Of a DNA stretch of 64,000 bases, positions 16,861-26,834 are shown in pieces; positions within the stretch are counted from its first letter, which is position 1, and the number at the start of each line of letters is the position of its first letter. The stretch is from Microbispora corallina (GTDB taxonomy: Bacteria > Actinomycetota > Actinomycetes > Streptosporangiales > Streptosporangiaceae): NCBI RefSeq assembly GCF_016863035.1, contig NZ_BOOC01000009.1, positions 1 to 64,000 on the forward strand, in the 5' to 3' direction. The position numbers and the translations under genes were made by a program. The notes under the pieces are model-generated. The model ran no database searches. It worked only from the letters and a program-made list of their open reading frames with translations, and had not been told where the DNA came from.

Positions 16861-17466
16861 TCAGCCGGTGGGCGGCACGGTCTCCGGCGACGACTCAGGG
16901 CCGCTGGGAACCGGGGAGCCCTCGGGTCCCGGCGGCGGCGCCGTCGGAGCGGTCGGCTGCCCGCCGGGCCCACCGGGTCCGCCCCCGCCATGGCCTGGCA
17001 GCGCCGGCCGCGTGACGTCGACGATGAGCACCGCGCGCGGCGTACCGCCCTCAGCGGTCCCCACGACCCACACCGAGTCGCCGGTGTTGACGCCGGTCAG
17101 GCCGCGCGGTCCGGCGACGACCCTGGTGTTGTCGTCGACGGTGTAGGTGCGCGCGGGACCGTTGTCGCCGCTGACCGTGATCGAGGTGTCGCTGACCGCC
17201 GACACCGTCCCGGTCTGGCTGGTGAACGTCTGGTAGCCGCCCTGACCGCCGCCCTCGCCCGGCGTGCCGCCGGGCTCGCTCGGCCCGGGCGACGGCTGGG
17301 CCGCGGCCACGGCCACCGGCTGTCCGTGCCCGGCGGAGGCGGCGGCCGTGGCCGCCCCGGCGCCGCCGGCCACCAGCAGGGCCGCGGCGACTCCGAGGAG
17401 GAACCGGCGGGGTGTCCCGCGCCGTACGCGCGGAAGCTCAGGGGGGCGGTTGTCCGGATCGCTCAT
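16861..17466 (-). CDS. Exported DUF5666-like protein
   Basis: A 201-residue protein. A basic N-terminus and one hydrophobic helix (about 23-45) direct it to the membrane or outside. A compact beta domain (about 82-145; SQTGTVSAVSDTSITVSGDNG, DNTRVVAG, GDSVWVVG) resembles the OB-like DUF5666 fold. The last 40 residues are Gly/Pro-rich. ATG 17466 was chosen because the preceding codons are arginine-rich and lack a membrane-protein pattern; GGAG lies just upstream. The function of DUF5666 proteins is not established. Confidence 0.75.
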   Translation of the reverse strand: MSDPDNRPPELPRVRRGTPRRFLLGVAAALLVAGGAGAATAAASAGHGQPVAVAAAQPSPGPSEPGGTPGEGGGQGGYQTFTSQTGTVSAVSDTSITVSGDNGPARTYTVDDNTRVVAGPRGLTGVNTGDSVWVVGTAEGGTPRAVLIVDVTRPALPGHGGGGPGGPGGQPTAPTAPPPGPEGSPVPSGPESSPETVPPTG

Positions 17467-17959
17467 CGGATGCTCCCTCCACTCGCCGCGGACGCGGCCG
17501 CTCCACGCGGCGGCCGACAGCGGGTGCGCGCGTCGCGCACTCGGGGCCCCGGCCGGGGTGGCACGGGCCGGCGTCAGGACGAGGACACACGTGATCGAAG
17601 AGATGAGAAAGAGACGAGACGGCGGGCTCCGCGGCTCCGCCACAAGGGGCCGCCAGGGGCACTCCTGGCCGGCCGGTAGATCCTCAGATGGTCAGCCGCC
17701 GCGTCGCGCAGGTCGGCCTGCCGGGGATCCCCTGGCCGCCCTACCCCGTCGGGCACGGCGTTCACCGGCCGATCGGTAAAGTCCTCGTCCAGGGGCGGTC
17801 GCCGGACGACTACTCCGACGGTGGGGGAGTCGGCGGCCGATCAGTCGCCGAGATGGGGTGCTGGGCCTCGCGGCCGAGGTGGGCACGAGCGGGGGCGCTA
17901 CCCGATCAGCAGCCGTACGGCCTCCGGGCGCGGGCCGATCGGTTCGTGGGCCGCTCGGC
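17467..17959. other. 493-base gap without a recognised gene
   Basis: This stretch separates two minus-strand genes. A minus frame near 17574-17838 stays open for about 88 codons but has no convincing start and no family resemblance. I see no RNA, repeat or strong promoter. Confidence 0.5.
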
Positions 17960-18346
17960 TCAGCCGGCGCTGCCCTTGGCGAGGTCGCGGACGACCTCGA
18001 TCAGCTCGGCGGGGTCGAAGGGCTTGGTCAGGTAGGCGTCCACCCCGATGCCGAACGCGCGCCGCCGGTCGTCCTCCTGGGCCCGCGCGGTGATCAGCAC
18101 GACCTTGATGTGACCCGTGCTCGGGTCGTTCCGCAGCCGGGTCGCCGTCTCCCAGCCGTCCAGACGGGGCATCATGACGTCGAGCGTGATCACGTCGGGA
18201 TCCACGTCGTGGACGCGGTCGAGGCAGTCCTGCCCGTCGTACGCGGTCTCCACCTCGAACCCCTCAAGGGTCAGGTTGACCGCGATGAGCTGCCGGATGA
18301 CCTCGTCGTCATCCACCACCAGCACTCGACCCAGAACGTCGCTCAC
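17960..18346 (-). CDS. Single-domain (CheY-like) response regulator
   Basis: A 128-residue stand-alone receiver domain with no output domain. VVDDDE supplies the acidic pocket, the phospho-acceptor is the Asp in VITLDVMMPRLDGW, and LITARA and LTKPF give the conserved Thr and Lys. GTG 18346 was chosen because family similarity starts there; reading further upstream in frame runs through the antisense of the tRNA gene and gives false protein sequence. No kinase is adjacent, so it is an orphan that could serve a phosphorelay or act by protein contact. Confidence 0.92.
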   Translation of the reverse strand: MSDVLGRVLVVDDDEVIRQLIAVNLTLEGFEVETAYDGQDCLDRVHDVDPDVITLDVMMPRLDGWETATRLRNDPSTGHIKVVLITARAQEDDRRRAFGIGVDAYLTKPFDPAELIEVVRDLAKGSAG

Positions 18347-18474
18347 GGCCGCCAAGCTAGCCTGTGGGACGGGCCGGGCGCGCGGTTTTGGCGATGTGCG
18401 TGAGAGAGATCGGTCACCCGGCATATCGGTGTGACGAGCGCCCTTCAAGTGCTGGTAACCTTGTCTCCGGTTGA

Positions 18475-18549
18475 GCCCCCTTAGCTCAGGGGATAGAGCA
18501 CCGGCCTCCGGAGCCGGGTGCGTAGGTTCGAATCCTACAGGGGGCACCA
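18475..18549 (+). tRNA. tRNA-Arg (anticodon CCG)
   Basis: The sequence folds as a full cloverleaf: acceptor GCCCCCT/AGGGGGC, D arm GCTC/GAGC, anticodon stem CCGGC/GCCGG with loop CTCCGGA (anticodon CCG at 18508-18510), and a T arm containing TTCGAAT. The discriminator is A and CCA is encoded (18547-18549). It reads the arginine codon CGG. Its 3' half is repeated, with three changes, at 21495-21539, which marks it as a likely integration target. Confidence 0.97.
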
Positions 18550-18596
18550 AATCTTGACCAGCGAATCAAGTCGCTGACCAGGGCGAACAACACGGC

Positions 18597-18634
18597 AACG
18601 GGCGGGTCTCCAGTCTCACGGAGTTCCGCCCGTT
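18597..18634 (+). terminator. Hairpin downstream of tRNA-Arg
   Basis: A 9-bp perfect stem (AACGGGCGG / CCGCCCGTT) encloses a shorter CTCC/GGAG helix 48 bases after the tRNA. It is a plausible tRNA terminator without a T-run. Confidence 0.5.
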
Positions 18635-18751
18635 CTCATTGGCGCTCGCTGTTCGTGGACCAGTTGTGGACCGGATCTCACGGGGTCAACGCGGCCTCGA
18701 TGCGGAGGTTGTTCTGCTCCTGGCGGCCGTCGAGGCACTTGGCGTAGCGCT

Positions 18752-19201
18752 TCAGGAGGTCGGACGGGCGGCCGCCGGTCGATCCGCCGCGAGCCCTGAC
18801 CGCTCCTCGCCCTCCGGGCACGCGGTGGCGGCGTTCTCGTGCCCGGCGAGCCAGGGCATGCGGGCGACGAGTTGGTCACGCAACCGGGTCAACGTCGCGA
18901 TGCGCTCGTTGAGCGTGGCTATCCGCCGGGCGCCGACCTCGTAGTCGCCGTCGCAGCGTGGGTGGTAGCCCAGGACCTGGGGGATCTCCCCGTTGAGGTA
19001 CGGCAGGAACGACCGTACGTCCTCGACCGTGAACCCCGAGGCGAGCAGGTCGCGGATGTTGCGGACCCGGCGCGGCGACTCCGGCCCGTACATGCGGTAC
19101 CCGGCGTTCGTGCGCTCAGGGGTCAGCAGTCCCTGCTCCTCGTAGAAGCGGAGCGCCCGGGTGGTGGCGCCGGTGAGTCTGGCCAGTTCGCCGATGAGCA
19201 T
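18752..19201 (-). CDS. MerR-family regulator
   Basis: A 149-residue MerR protein. The N-terminal winged helix (IGELARLTGATTRALRFYEEQGLL) is canonical, followed by a dimerisation coiled coil (about 80-115). The C-terminus is short and has only two cysteines (about 83 and 128), not arranged as a metal site. The gene begins 22 bases after the oxidoreductase stop and is probably co-transcribed with it. A MerR-type operator overlaps a long-spacer promoter in front of that pair, so autoregulation is likely. The inducer is unknown and may be an electrophile or drug, given the reductase partner. Confidence 0.92.
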   Translation of the reverse strand: MLIGELARLTGATTRALRFYEEQGLLTPERTNAGYRMYGPESPRRVRNIRDLLASGFTVEDVRSFLPYLNGEIPQVLGYHPRCDGDYEVGARRIATLNERIATLTRLRDQLVARMPWLAGHENAATACPEGEERSGLAADRPAAARPTS

Positions 19202-19223
19202 GCCGTCCCCTTTCCGAAGGTGG

Positions 19224-20225
19224 TCAACGCGTCAGGCGGACGACGACCTTCCCGGTGTACGTGCCGCGGACCAGATCGAGGAGCGCCTGAGGGGCGTTCT
19301 CCAGGCCGTCGACCACCGTCTCCTCGTACACCAGGGAGCCGTCGGCCAGCCACTGCCGCAGCCGCCGTCCGAACTCGGAGGCGAGGTCGAGGTGGTCGTT
19401 CATGGTGAAGCCCCGCAGGGTGAGGCGCTTGCCGATCAGGCGCATCGGGTCGCCGGGGCCGGCGTCGGGCGATCCTCCGGCGCTCTGCCTGGCCAGGGCG
19501 CCGCAGAGGGCGATGCGGCCGTGCGCGTTCATGACGTCGATCGCGGCTCTCAACTGCTCGCCGCCCACCGTGTCGAAGTAGACGTCGACGCCGTCGGGGG
19601 CGGCCTCGCGCAGCCGGTCCGCGATCGGCCCGTCGTGGTGATCGAACGCGGCGTCGAAGCCGAGCGTGCCGGTCAGGCGGGCGACCTTCTCCGGCGTGCC
19701 CGCGCTGCCGACGACGCGTCCGGCGCCGAGCAGGCGCGCGATCTGGCCGGCCATGCTGCCGGTGGCGCCCGCCGCGCTGGAGACGAAGACGGTCTCGCCG
19801 GGGCGCAGGCCCGCCACCGCCGTCAGCCCGGCGTAGGCGACCAGGCCGAAGCCGAGGTACGTCGAGAGTGACGGGTACGCATCCGGGTCCACCTGGCGGA
19901 CCTGGGCGGCGTCGGCCAGCGCGTACTCGCGCCAGCCGTGCCGGTGCAACACCACGTCGCCCTCCTTGAGGGATGGCTCGCCCGAGGCCATGACCTCGCC
20001 GACGGCGTCCCCGTACAGGGGTGCGCCGACCTCGTACGGGGGGATCGGGATGTCCGGATAAGCGCCGATCAGCATGAGCATGCCGGGGTCGAGTGACATG
20101 TACAGGTTGCGGATGAGCACCTGACCGGGGGCCGGGTCGGGGATCGCGGTCTCGACCAGGTGGAAGGCGTCGAGGCCGGGGAGGCCATGAGGGCGGGCGG
20201 CGAGGCGGATCTCTCGTGCGTTCAC
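19224..20225 (-). CDS. NADP-dependent medium-chain oxidoreductase (CurA/PTGR-like)
   Basis: A 333-residue zinc-independent medium-chain reductase of the leukotriene B4 dehydrogenase/CurA group, which reduces the double bond of enones and other reactive carbonyls. The catalytic domain has YMSLDPGML, and the Rossmann fold has VSSAAGATGSMAGQIARLLG with GSAGTPEK for NADP phosphate. DVYFDTVGGEQL and the late TYTGKVVVRL are also typical. GTG 20225 lies within about ten bases of the predicted transcription start, so the message may be leaderless. Paired with the MerR gene, it probably detoxifies an electrophile. It lies inside the tRNA-bounded segment. Confidence 0.92.
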   Translation of the reverse strand: MNAREIRLAARPHGLPGLDAFHLVETAIPDPAPGQVLIRNLYMSLDPGMLMLIGAYPDIPIPPYEVGAPLYGDAVGEVMASGEPSLKEGDVVLHRHGWREYALADAAQVRQVDPDAYPSLSTYLGFGLVAYAGLTAVAGLRPGETVFVSSAAGATGSMAGQIARLLGAGRVVGSAGTPEKVARLTGTLGFDAAFDHHDGPIADRLREAAPDGVDVYFDTVGGEQLRAAIDVMNAHGRIALCGALARQSAGGSPDAGPGDPMRLIGKRLTLRGFTMNDHLDLASEFGRRLRQWLADGSLVYEETVVDGLENAPQALLDLVRGTYTGKVVVRLTR

Positions 20226-20239
20226 GGCTGTCGACCGTA

Positions 20240-20263
20240 GACATTGACGTACGGGTGAAGGTC
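20240..20263 (-). promoter_or_regulatory. MerR-type operator/promoter
   Basis: On the minus strand TTGACC (20260-20265) and TACGGT (20234-20239) are separated by 20 bases, the overlong spacing of MerR-activated promoters. The spacer holds the inverted repeat GACcTTcAC-N6-GTcAAtGTC (20240-20263; lower case marks mismatches). The downstream MerR protein is the obvious candidate activator. Confidence 0.7.
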
Positions 20264-20343
20264 AAGCCCTGCGGGAGGTGCCTGGGGCCCGGCGAATCCG
20301 GCCGGAGGCCGAAGCTCTCCGGCCGTGGCGGTGTCAGCGGCCG

Positions 20344-20584
20344 TCACGTCTTGTGATCGTGATCAGATGGTGCGCGTAGCCCTCGTTCTTCCAGTTCCGC
20401 CTGTGCGTCCGGGTTGGATCGGCCGACAACAACAGGCGCGGCAAGGGTCCCCCTCCCTGTCCCACGCCGAACCAGGGCCGTGACTGCTCGCCGCCTCGCC
20501 CGCGACGAGCAACGCCTGCACTTCGCGTTGCTCGCGTGCCATGGGCACCAGGTGGGTGCACGCCACCACTTCACCCATCGACAT
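20344..20584 (-). pseudogene. Possible frameshifted small gene
   Basis: From ATG 20584 one frame reads MSMGEVVACTHLVPM, then AREQREVQALLVAGEAASS, ending at DREG. After one base of shift at the G run near 20447-20452, a second frame continues TLAAPVVVGRSNPDAQ and AELEERG; a third gives GYAHHLITITR. The joined product looks more protein-like than any single frame. I do not recognise the family. It may be the remains of a gene of the integrated segment, or chance. Confidence 0.3.
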
Positions 20585-20687
20585 CGGACTTCCTCATCCC
20601 CGCTGGCGATCGAGTACGGCAACGGTGACCGAGTCCAGCACATGACGACGGTCTTCGCCTCTGCTCTCCCAGGGCAAGCCCGCCCGC

Positions 20688-21317
20688 TCAGCGGTACATC
20701 CCCTCCGCATAGGAGGGGCCGTAGTAGCGCTCCAACTCCTCGATCGGGTCCTCCGGTCGCTCCAGCGCCTGGGCGATGCGCGCCCGCGAGGGCAGGGCCT
20801 GCGGGTTCCAGCTCTCCGGGCGCCACAGCTCCGAGCGGAGGAACGCCTTGGCGCAGTGGTGGAAGATCTGCTCGATCTCGACCACGATCGCGAGCTGCGG
20901 CCGGTGCCCCTTGACCACCATCCGGTCGAAGAAGGGGGCCTCGCGCACCAGGCGCGCCCTGCCGTTGACGCGCAGGGTGTCGCCGCGGCCGGGGACGAAG
21001 TAGATCAGGCCGACGTGCGGGTTGCGCAGAATGTTGTGGAATCCGTCCGCCCTGCGATTGCCGGGCCGTTCGGGGATCGCGATCGTCGAGTCGTTAAGGA
21101 TCAGCGTGAATCCGGGCGGGTCGCCCTTGGGTGAGACGTCGCAGCTGCCGTCGGTGTCCGAGGTCGCGATGAGGCAGAACGGCGAGGCGGCCAGCCAGGC
21201 CCGGTCCAGCTCGTGCAGGGTTTTCCGCTCCTTCGCGATCACGGCCGGCTTGGGGGTGCCGAGCAGCTCCCGCAACTCGTCCGCGGAGTTGATCGACTCC
21301 CAGTCCTGGGTATCCAT
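20688..21317 (-). CDS. Pyridoxamine 5'-phosphate oxidase-like flavoprotein
   Basis: A 209-residue PPOX-class split-barrel protein of the type related to MSMEG_1061. Expected features are present: SPFCLIATSDTDGSCDVSPKG, PPGFTLILNDSTIAIPERPGN, and NPHVGLIYFVPGRGDTLRVNGRA. Such proteins bind FMN, F420 or related cofactors and reduce or oxidise small molecules; the true substrate cannot be read from sequence. ATG 21317 has AAAGGAGG upstream. It is the last gene inside the tRNA-bounded segment. Confidence 0.88.
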   Translation of the reverse strand: MDTQDWESINSADELRELLGTPKPAVIAKERKTLHELDRAWLAASPFCLIATSDTDGSCDVSPKGDPPGFTLILNDSTIAIPERPGNRRADGFHNILRNPHVGLIYFVPGRGDTLRVNGRARLVREAPFFDRMVVKGHRPQLAIVVEIEQIFHHCAKAFLRSELWRPESWNPQALPSRARIAQALERPEDPIEELERYYGPSYAEGMYR

Positions 21318-21494
21318 GGTCCTCCTTTGATCCAGAAAGCCTGGAAGGCTATTTCATCGACTTCTCATATTTCTCAAGGATGATCAGATGAGACTGTGAC
21401 ATGGGCCAGTTGCGTGCCAGGAAAACTACGGCTTGTGCATCCTGAGCGCGTAGTAGCAGGTCAAGCCCCTTGTGCGGATGAAATCCGTATCCCT

Positions 21495-21539
21495 CTCCGG
21501 AGCCGGGTACGCAGGTTCGAATCCTGCAGGGGGCACCAA
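21495..21539 (+). other. Diverged copy of the tRNA-Arg 3' half (att-like site)
   Basis: These 45 bases match 18506-18550 (anticodon loop to CCA) at 42 positions. Two of the three differences form a compensated T-stem base pair (T-A to C-G), so the copy derives from another functional tRNA-Arg rather than from random decay. The 5' half is not conserved: the seven bases at 21465 could pair with the acceptor, but the anticodon stem cannot form. The layout equals the far end of an element integrated into the tRNA at 18475. Confidence 0.75.
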
Positions 21540-21554
21540 TCAGATCCGCGTTAC

Positions 21555-21587
21555 GGGCATCCACCCCATCTTGGGGGGAGGATGCCC
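21555..21587 (+). terminator. Strong hairpin after the tRNA fragment
   Basis: GGGCATCC / GGATGCCC forms an 8-bp stem that continues with CCCC/GGGG inside. It lies 16 bases after the fragment's CCA and is what would be expected of the original tRNA terminator displaced by an insertion. Confidence 0.7.
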
Positions 21588-21700
21588 GCTTCTGCGTCTG
21601 ATGGGATGATCGGCCGCGCTGCCATCAAAGGTCGAGCCCATCGGTGCGCCGCGAGGTCGAGCACCGCTTCAGCCCGCATCTGATCAGGGGTGAGAAGGGC

Positions 21701-22699
21701 TCAGTCGCGTGCGAGCAGCTCCAGCGTGTCGACGACCCGGTTCGAGAAGCCCCACTCGTTGTCGTACCAGGCCACCACCTTGACGTGCCTGCCCTCGACG
21801 CGGGTGAGGGCGGCGTCGAAGATCGACGACGCGGGCTGGCCGGTGATGTCGCTGGAGACCAGTGGCTCGTCGGCGTAATCGAGGATGCCCTTGAGCCTGC
21901 CGTCGGCGGCGGCCCGGTAGGCCGCGAGCACCTCGTCGCGCGTCACCTCGCGTGAGACGGTGGTGTTCAGCTCCACGATCGACCCCACCGGGACCGGCAC
22001 GCGGATCGCGTCGCCCGACAGCTTGCCGTCGAGGTTCGGCAGAACCTGGCCGATGGCCTTGGCGGCGCCCGTGGTGGTGGGCACGATGTTCACGCCGGCC
22101 GCGCGGGCGCGACGCAGGTCGCGGTGCGGGCCGTCCTGCAGGTTCTGCTCCTGGGTGTAGGCGTGCACCGTGGTCATGAAGCCGTGCTCGATACCGGCCA
22201 GGTCGTCGAGCACGGACGCCAGCGGAGCCAGCGCGTTCGTGGTGCACGAGGCGTTCGAGACGATCACGTGCTCGGCGGGGTCGTACGCCTCGGTGTTCAC
22301 GCCGTAGGCGAGCGTGACGTCCGCGCCGTCGGAGGGGGCGCTCACCAGCACGCGCCTGGCGCCCGCGTCGATGTGCGCGCGGGCGGCACGCGCCGCGGTG
22401 AAGCGGCCGGTGGACTCGAGCACGATGCCGACGCCGAGCTCGGCCCAGGGCAGCTTGGCCGGCTCGCGTTCGGCGAGCACCTGGATGCGGCGGCCGCCGA
22501 CCACGAGCTCGGCGCCGTCGACCTCGACGGAGTGCCCGAGGCGGCCGAGCGCGCTGTCGTACTTGAGCAGGTGCGCGAGGGTCTCCGGGGCGGTGAGGTC
22601 GTTGACGGCGACCACTTCGAGGTCGCTGTCACGCTCCAGCAGGGCGCGGAGGGTGTTGCGTCCGATGCGGCCGAATCCGTTCACGGCGATGCGAGTCAC
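21701..22699 (-). CDS. gap: Type I glyceraldehyde-3-phosphate dehydrogenase
   Basis: A 332-residue GAPDH, which oxidises glyceraldehyde 3-phosphate to 1,3-bisphosphoglycerate in glycolysis. Catalytic C152 lies in SNASCTTN and H180 in TTVHAYTQ; D34 after the second NAD-binding strand (AVNDL) favours NAD over NADP. The ending VKVVAWYDNEWGFSNRVVD is typical. GTG 22699 was chosen for its GAAAGGAG site and exact family start (TRIAVNGFGRIGRN). It stands alone, without pgk and tpi, so it is probably a second GAPDH rather than the glycolytic operon copy. Confidence 0.96.
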   Translation of the reverse strand: MTRIAVNGFGRIGRNTLRALLERDSDLEVVAVNDLTAPETLAHLLKYDSALGRLGHSVEVDGAELVVGGRRIQVLAEREPAKLPWAELGVGIVLESTGRFTAARAARAHIDAGARRVLVSAPSDGADVTLAYGVNTEAYDPAEHVIVSNASCTTNALAPLASVLDDLAGIEHGFMTTVHAYTQEQNLQDGPHRDLRRARAAGVNIVPTTTGAAKAIGQVLPNLDGKLSGDAIRVPVPVGSIVELNTTVSREVTRDEVLAAYRAAADGRLKGILDYADEPLVSSDITGQPASSIFDAALTRVEGRHVKVVAWYDNEWGFSNRVVDTLELLARD

Positions 22700-22851
22700 G
22701 GGCGCTCCTTTCGTTCGCGCTCCATGATCGGCGTCCGGGCGCCGGGCCGACAGTGGCCTGAATGACAGCACACGCAAGGATCAAGCCAGAAGTTTCGCCA
22801 CCGTTCGCAAGGATCTCGCCACGCCTCCCCGGGACACGGGAGTCGGGAAAC

Positions 22852-23799
22852 TCAGGCCGAGAAGGTGTGGCGGTACTCGGTCGGGGAGGTGCCGAGGATG
22901 CGCTGGAAGTGCAGGCGTAGGTTGGCGCCGGTGCCGAGCCCGACCCGGTCGGCGATCTGCTCCACGCCCAGGTCGGTGCGTTCGAGCAGTTCGCGTGCCA
23001 GGTCCACGCGTGCCCGGAGCACCCACTGCATCGGCGTGTGGCCGGTGTCCTCCACGAACCGCCGGGAGAAGGTGCGTGCCGACACCCGCGCATGGCGGGC
23101 GAGAGTCTCGAGGGTCAGCCGTTCCGACAGGTGCGCCAGGGCCCACTCCCGCGTGTTCGCGAACACGTCGCCGAGCGGCTCGGGGACGCTGCGGGGCACG
23201 TACTGCGCCTGACCCCCGCTTCGATAGGGCGCAGCCACCAGCCGTCTCGCCACGTGGTTGGACAGCCCGACGCCGTGGTCGCGCCGCACCAGGTGCAGGC
23301 ACAGGTCGATGCCGGACGCCGCGCCCGCCGACGTCAGCACGTCGCCCTCGTCCACGAACAGCACGTTCTCGTCCACCCGCACGAGCGGATGCTTGCCGGC
23401 GAGGGCTTTCGTGTAGTGCCAGTGGGTCGTCGCCCGCTTGCCGTCGAGCAGGCCCGTCGCCGCCAGCGCGAACGCCCCTGTCGAGATGGCCGCGAGCCGG
23501 GTTCCACGCTCGTGGGCGGCCATGAGCGCGCCGAGGACCGCGGCGGGCGGCTCCGTGGTCGCCGGCTCCCGATAACCGGGGATGAATACAGTGTCGGCCT
23601 GATCGAGAGCGTCGAGTCCGTCGGCCACGTGGTAGGAGAGGCCGTCGCCGCCGGTCACCAGTCCGGGCGCGGCGCCGCACACCCGCACCTCGTACGGCAT
23701 GCTCGGCCGGTTGGAGAACACCTGTGCGGGGATGCCGACGTCGAGGGGCTTCGCGCCCTCCAGCACGAGCACGGCGACGCGATGGCTCTTCCGGCTCAT
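22852..23799 (-). CDS. GlxA-family regulator (DJ-1/PfpI plus AraC)
   Basis: A 315-residue regulator. Residues 1-185 form a DJ-1/PfpI-like domain (VAVLVLEGAKPLDV, DTVFIPGY, AISTGAFALAATGLLDGKRATTHW). Residues about 215-315 are an AraC-type double helix-turn-helix (LTLETLARHARVSARTFSRRF, GVEQIADRVGLGTGANLRLHF). The nucleophile position is S-T-G rather than a Cys elbow, so the first domain probably senses a ligand and is not a protease. The gene stands alone and its target cannot be inferred. Confidence 0.93.
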   Translation of the reverse strand: MSRKSHRVAVLVLEGAKPLDVGIPAQVFSNRPSMPYEVRVCGAAPGLVTGGDGLSYHVADGLDALDQADTVFIPGYREPATTEPPAAVLGALMAAHERGTRLAAISTGAFALAATGLLDGKRATTHWHYTKALAGKHPLVRVDENVLFVDEGDVLTSAGAASGIDLCLHLVRRDHGVGLSNHVARRLVAAPYRSGGQAQYVPRSVPEPLGDVFANTREWALAHLSERLTLETLARHARVSARTFSRRFVEDTGHTPMQWVLRARVDLARELLERTDLGVEQIADRVGLGTGANLRLHFQRILGTSPTEYRHTFSA

Positions 23800-23946
23800 C
23801 GGCCTCCTCCGGCTCCCCGCGGTCCGGCGCGCGTCCCCTTACACCCTGACCGTCATGACCACTCCCGCAAGCATCTTGCCATCCGTCCGCTCGGGCGCGC
23901 GTCACGGGTAGAGGAGGGCCAGGGCCGGTACGGTGTCCGGCAGGGT

Positions 23947-23983
23947 GGGCCGCGGGCGGTGCGTGTACGACCGCCCGCGGCCC
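23947..23983 (-). terminator. Perfect 14-bp hairpin after the beta-helix gene
   Basis: GGGCCGCGGGCGGT pairs perfectly with ACCGCCCGCGGCCC across a 9-base loop, 15 bases beyond the stop of the GH141-like gene on the minus strand. No T-run follows. Confidence 0.75.
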
Positions 23984-23998
23984 AACAGGAACCTCACA

Positions 23999-26749
<2,751 letters not shown>

Positions 26750-26800
26750 TCATGGGGATGTGCCATTGCGAGGGCGGGGGACTTTTTCGTGCAGGTGTGA

Positions 26801-26812
26801 CATCGATCGATG
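26801..26812. promoter_or_regulatory. 12-base palindrome upstream of the beta-helix gene
   Basis: CATCGATCGATG is perfectly palindromic and lies in the 139-base gap between the two secreted hydrolase genes. It is a candidate operator but could be chance. Confidence 0.3.
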
Positions 26813-26834
26813 GGCCACGGCCACGTCTTCGGCG

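Noticed and set aside
17574-17838. Open minus-strand frame in the 17.5-kb gap
   Set aside because: No start codon with a ribosome-binding site, no domain and mixed codon quality toward its end.
18347-18550. In-frame upstream extension of the orphan response regulator across the tRNA
   Set aside because: The apparent protein there is the antisense translation of tRNA-Arg, a known artefact, and receiver-domain similarity starts only at GTG 18346.
21465-21538. A second complete tRNA gene
   Set aside because: The acceptor could pair, but the anticodon stem does not form and the D arm lacks normal features, so only the 3' half is tRNA-derived.
21349-21564. 71-codon open frame over the second tRNA copy
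   Set aside because: Its middle is antisense of the tRNA 3' half; there is no ribosome-binding site or family match.
18475-21587. Active prophage or ICE
   Set aside because: No integrase, relaxase, replication or structural gene lies between the repeats; only a decayed or very small element is supported.
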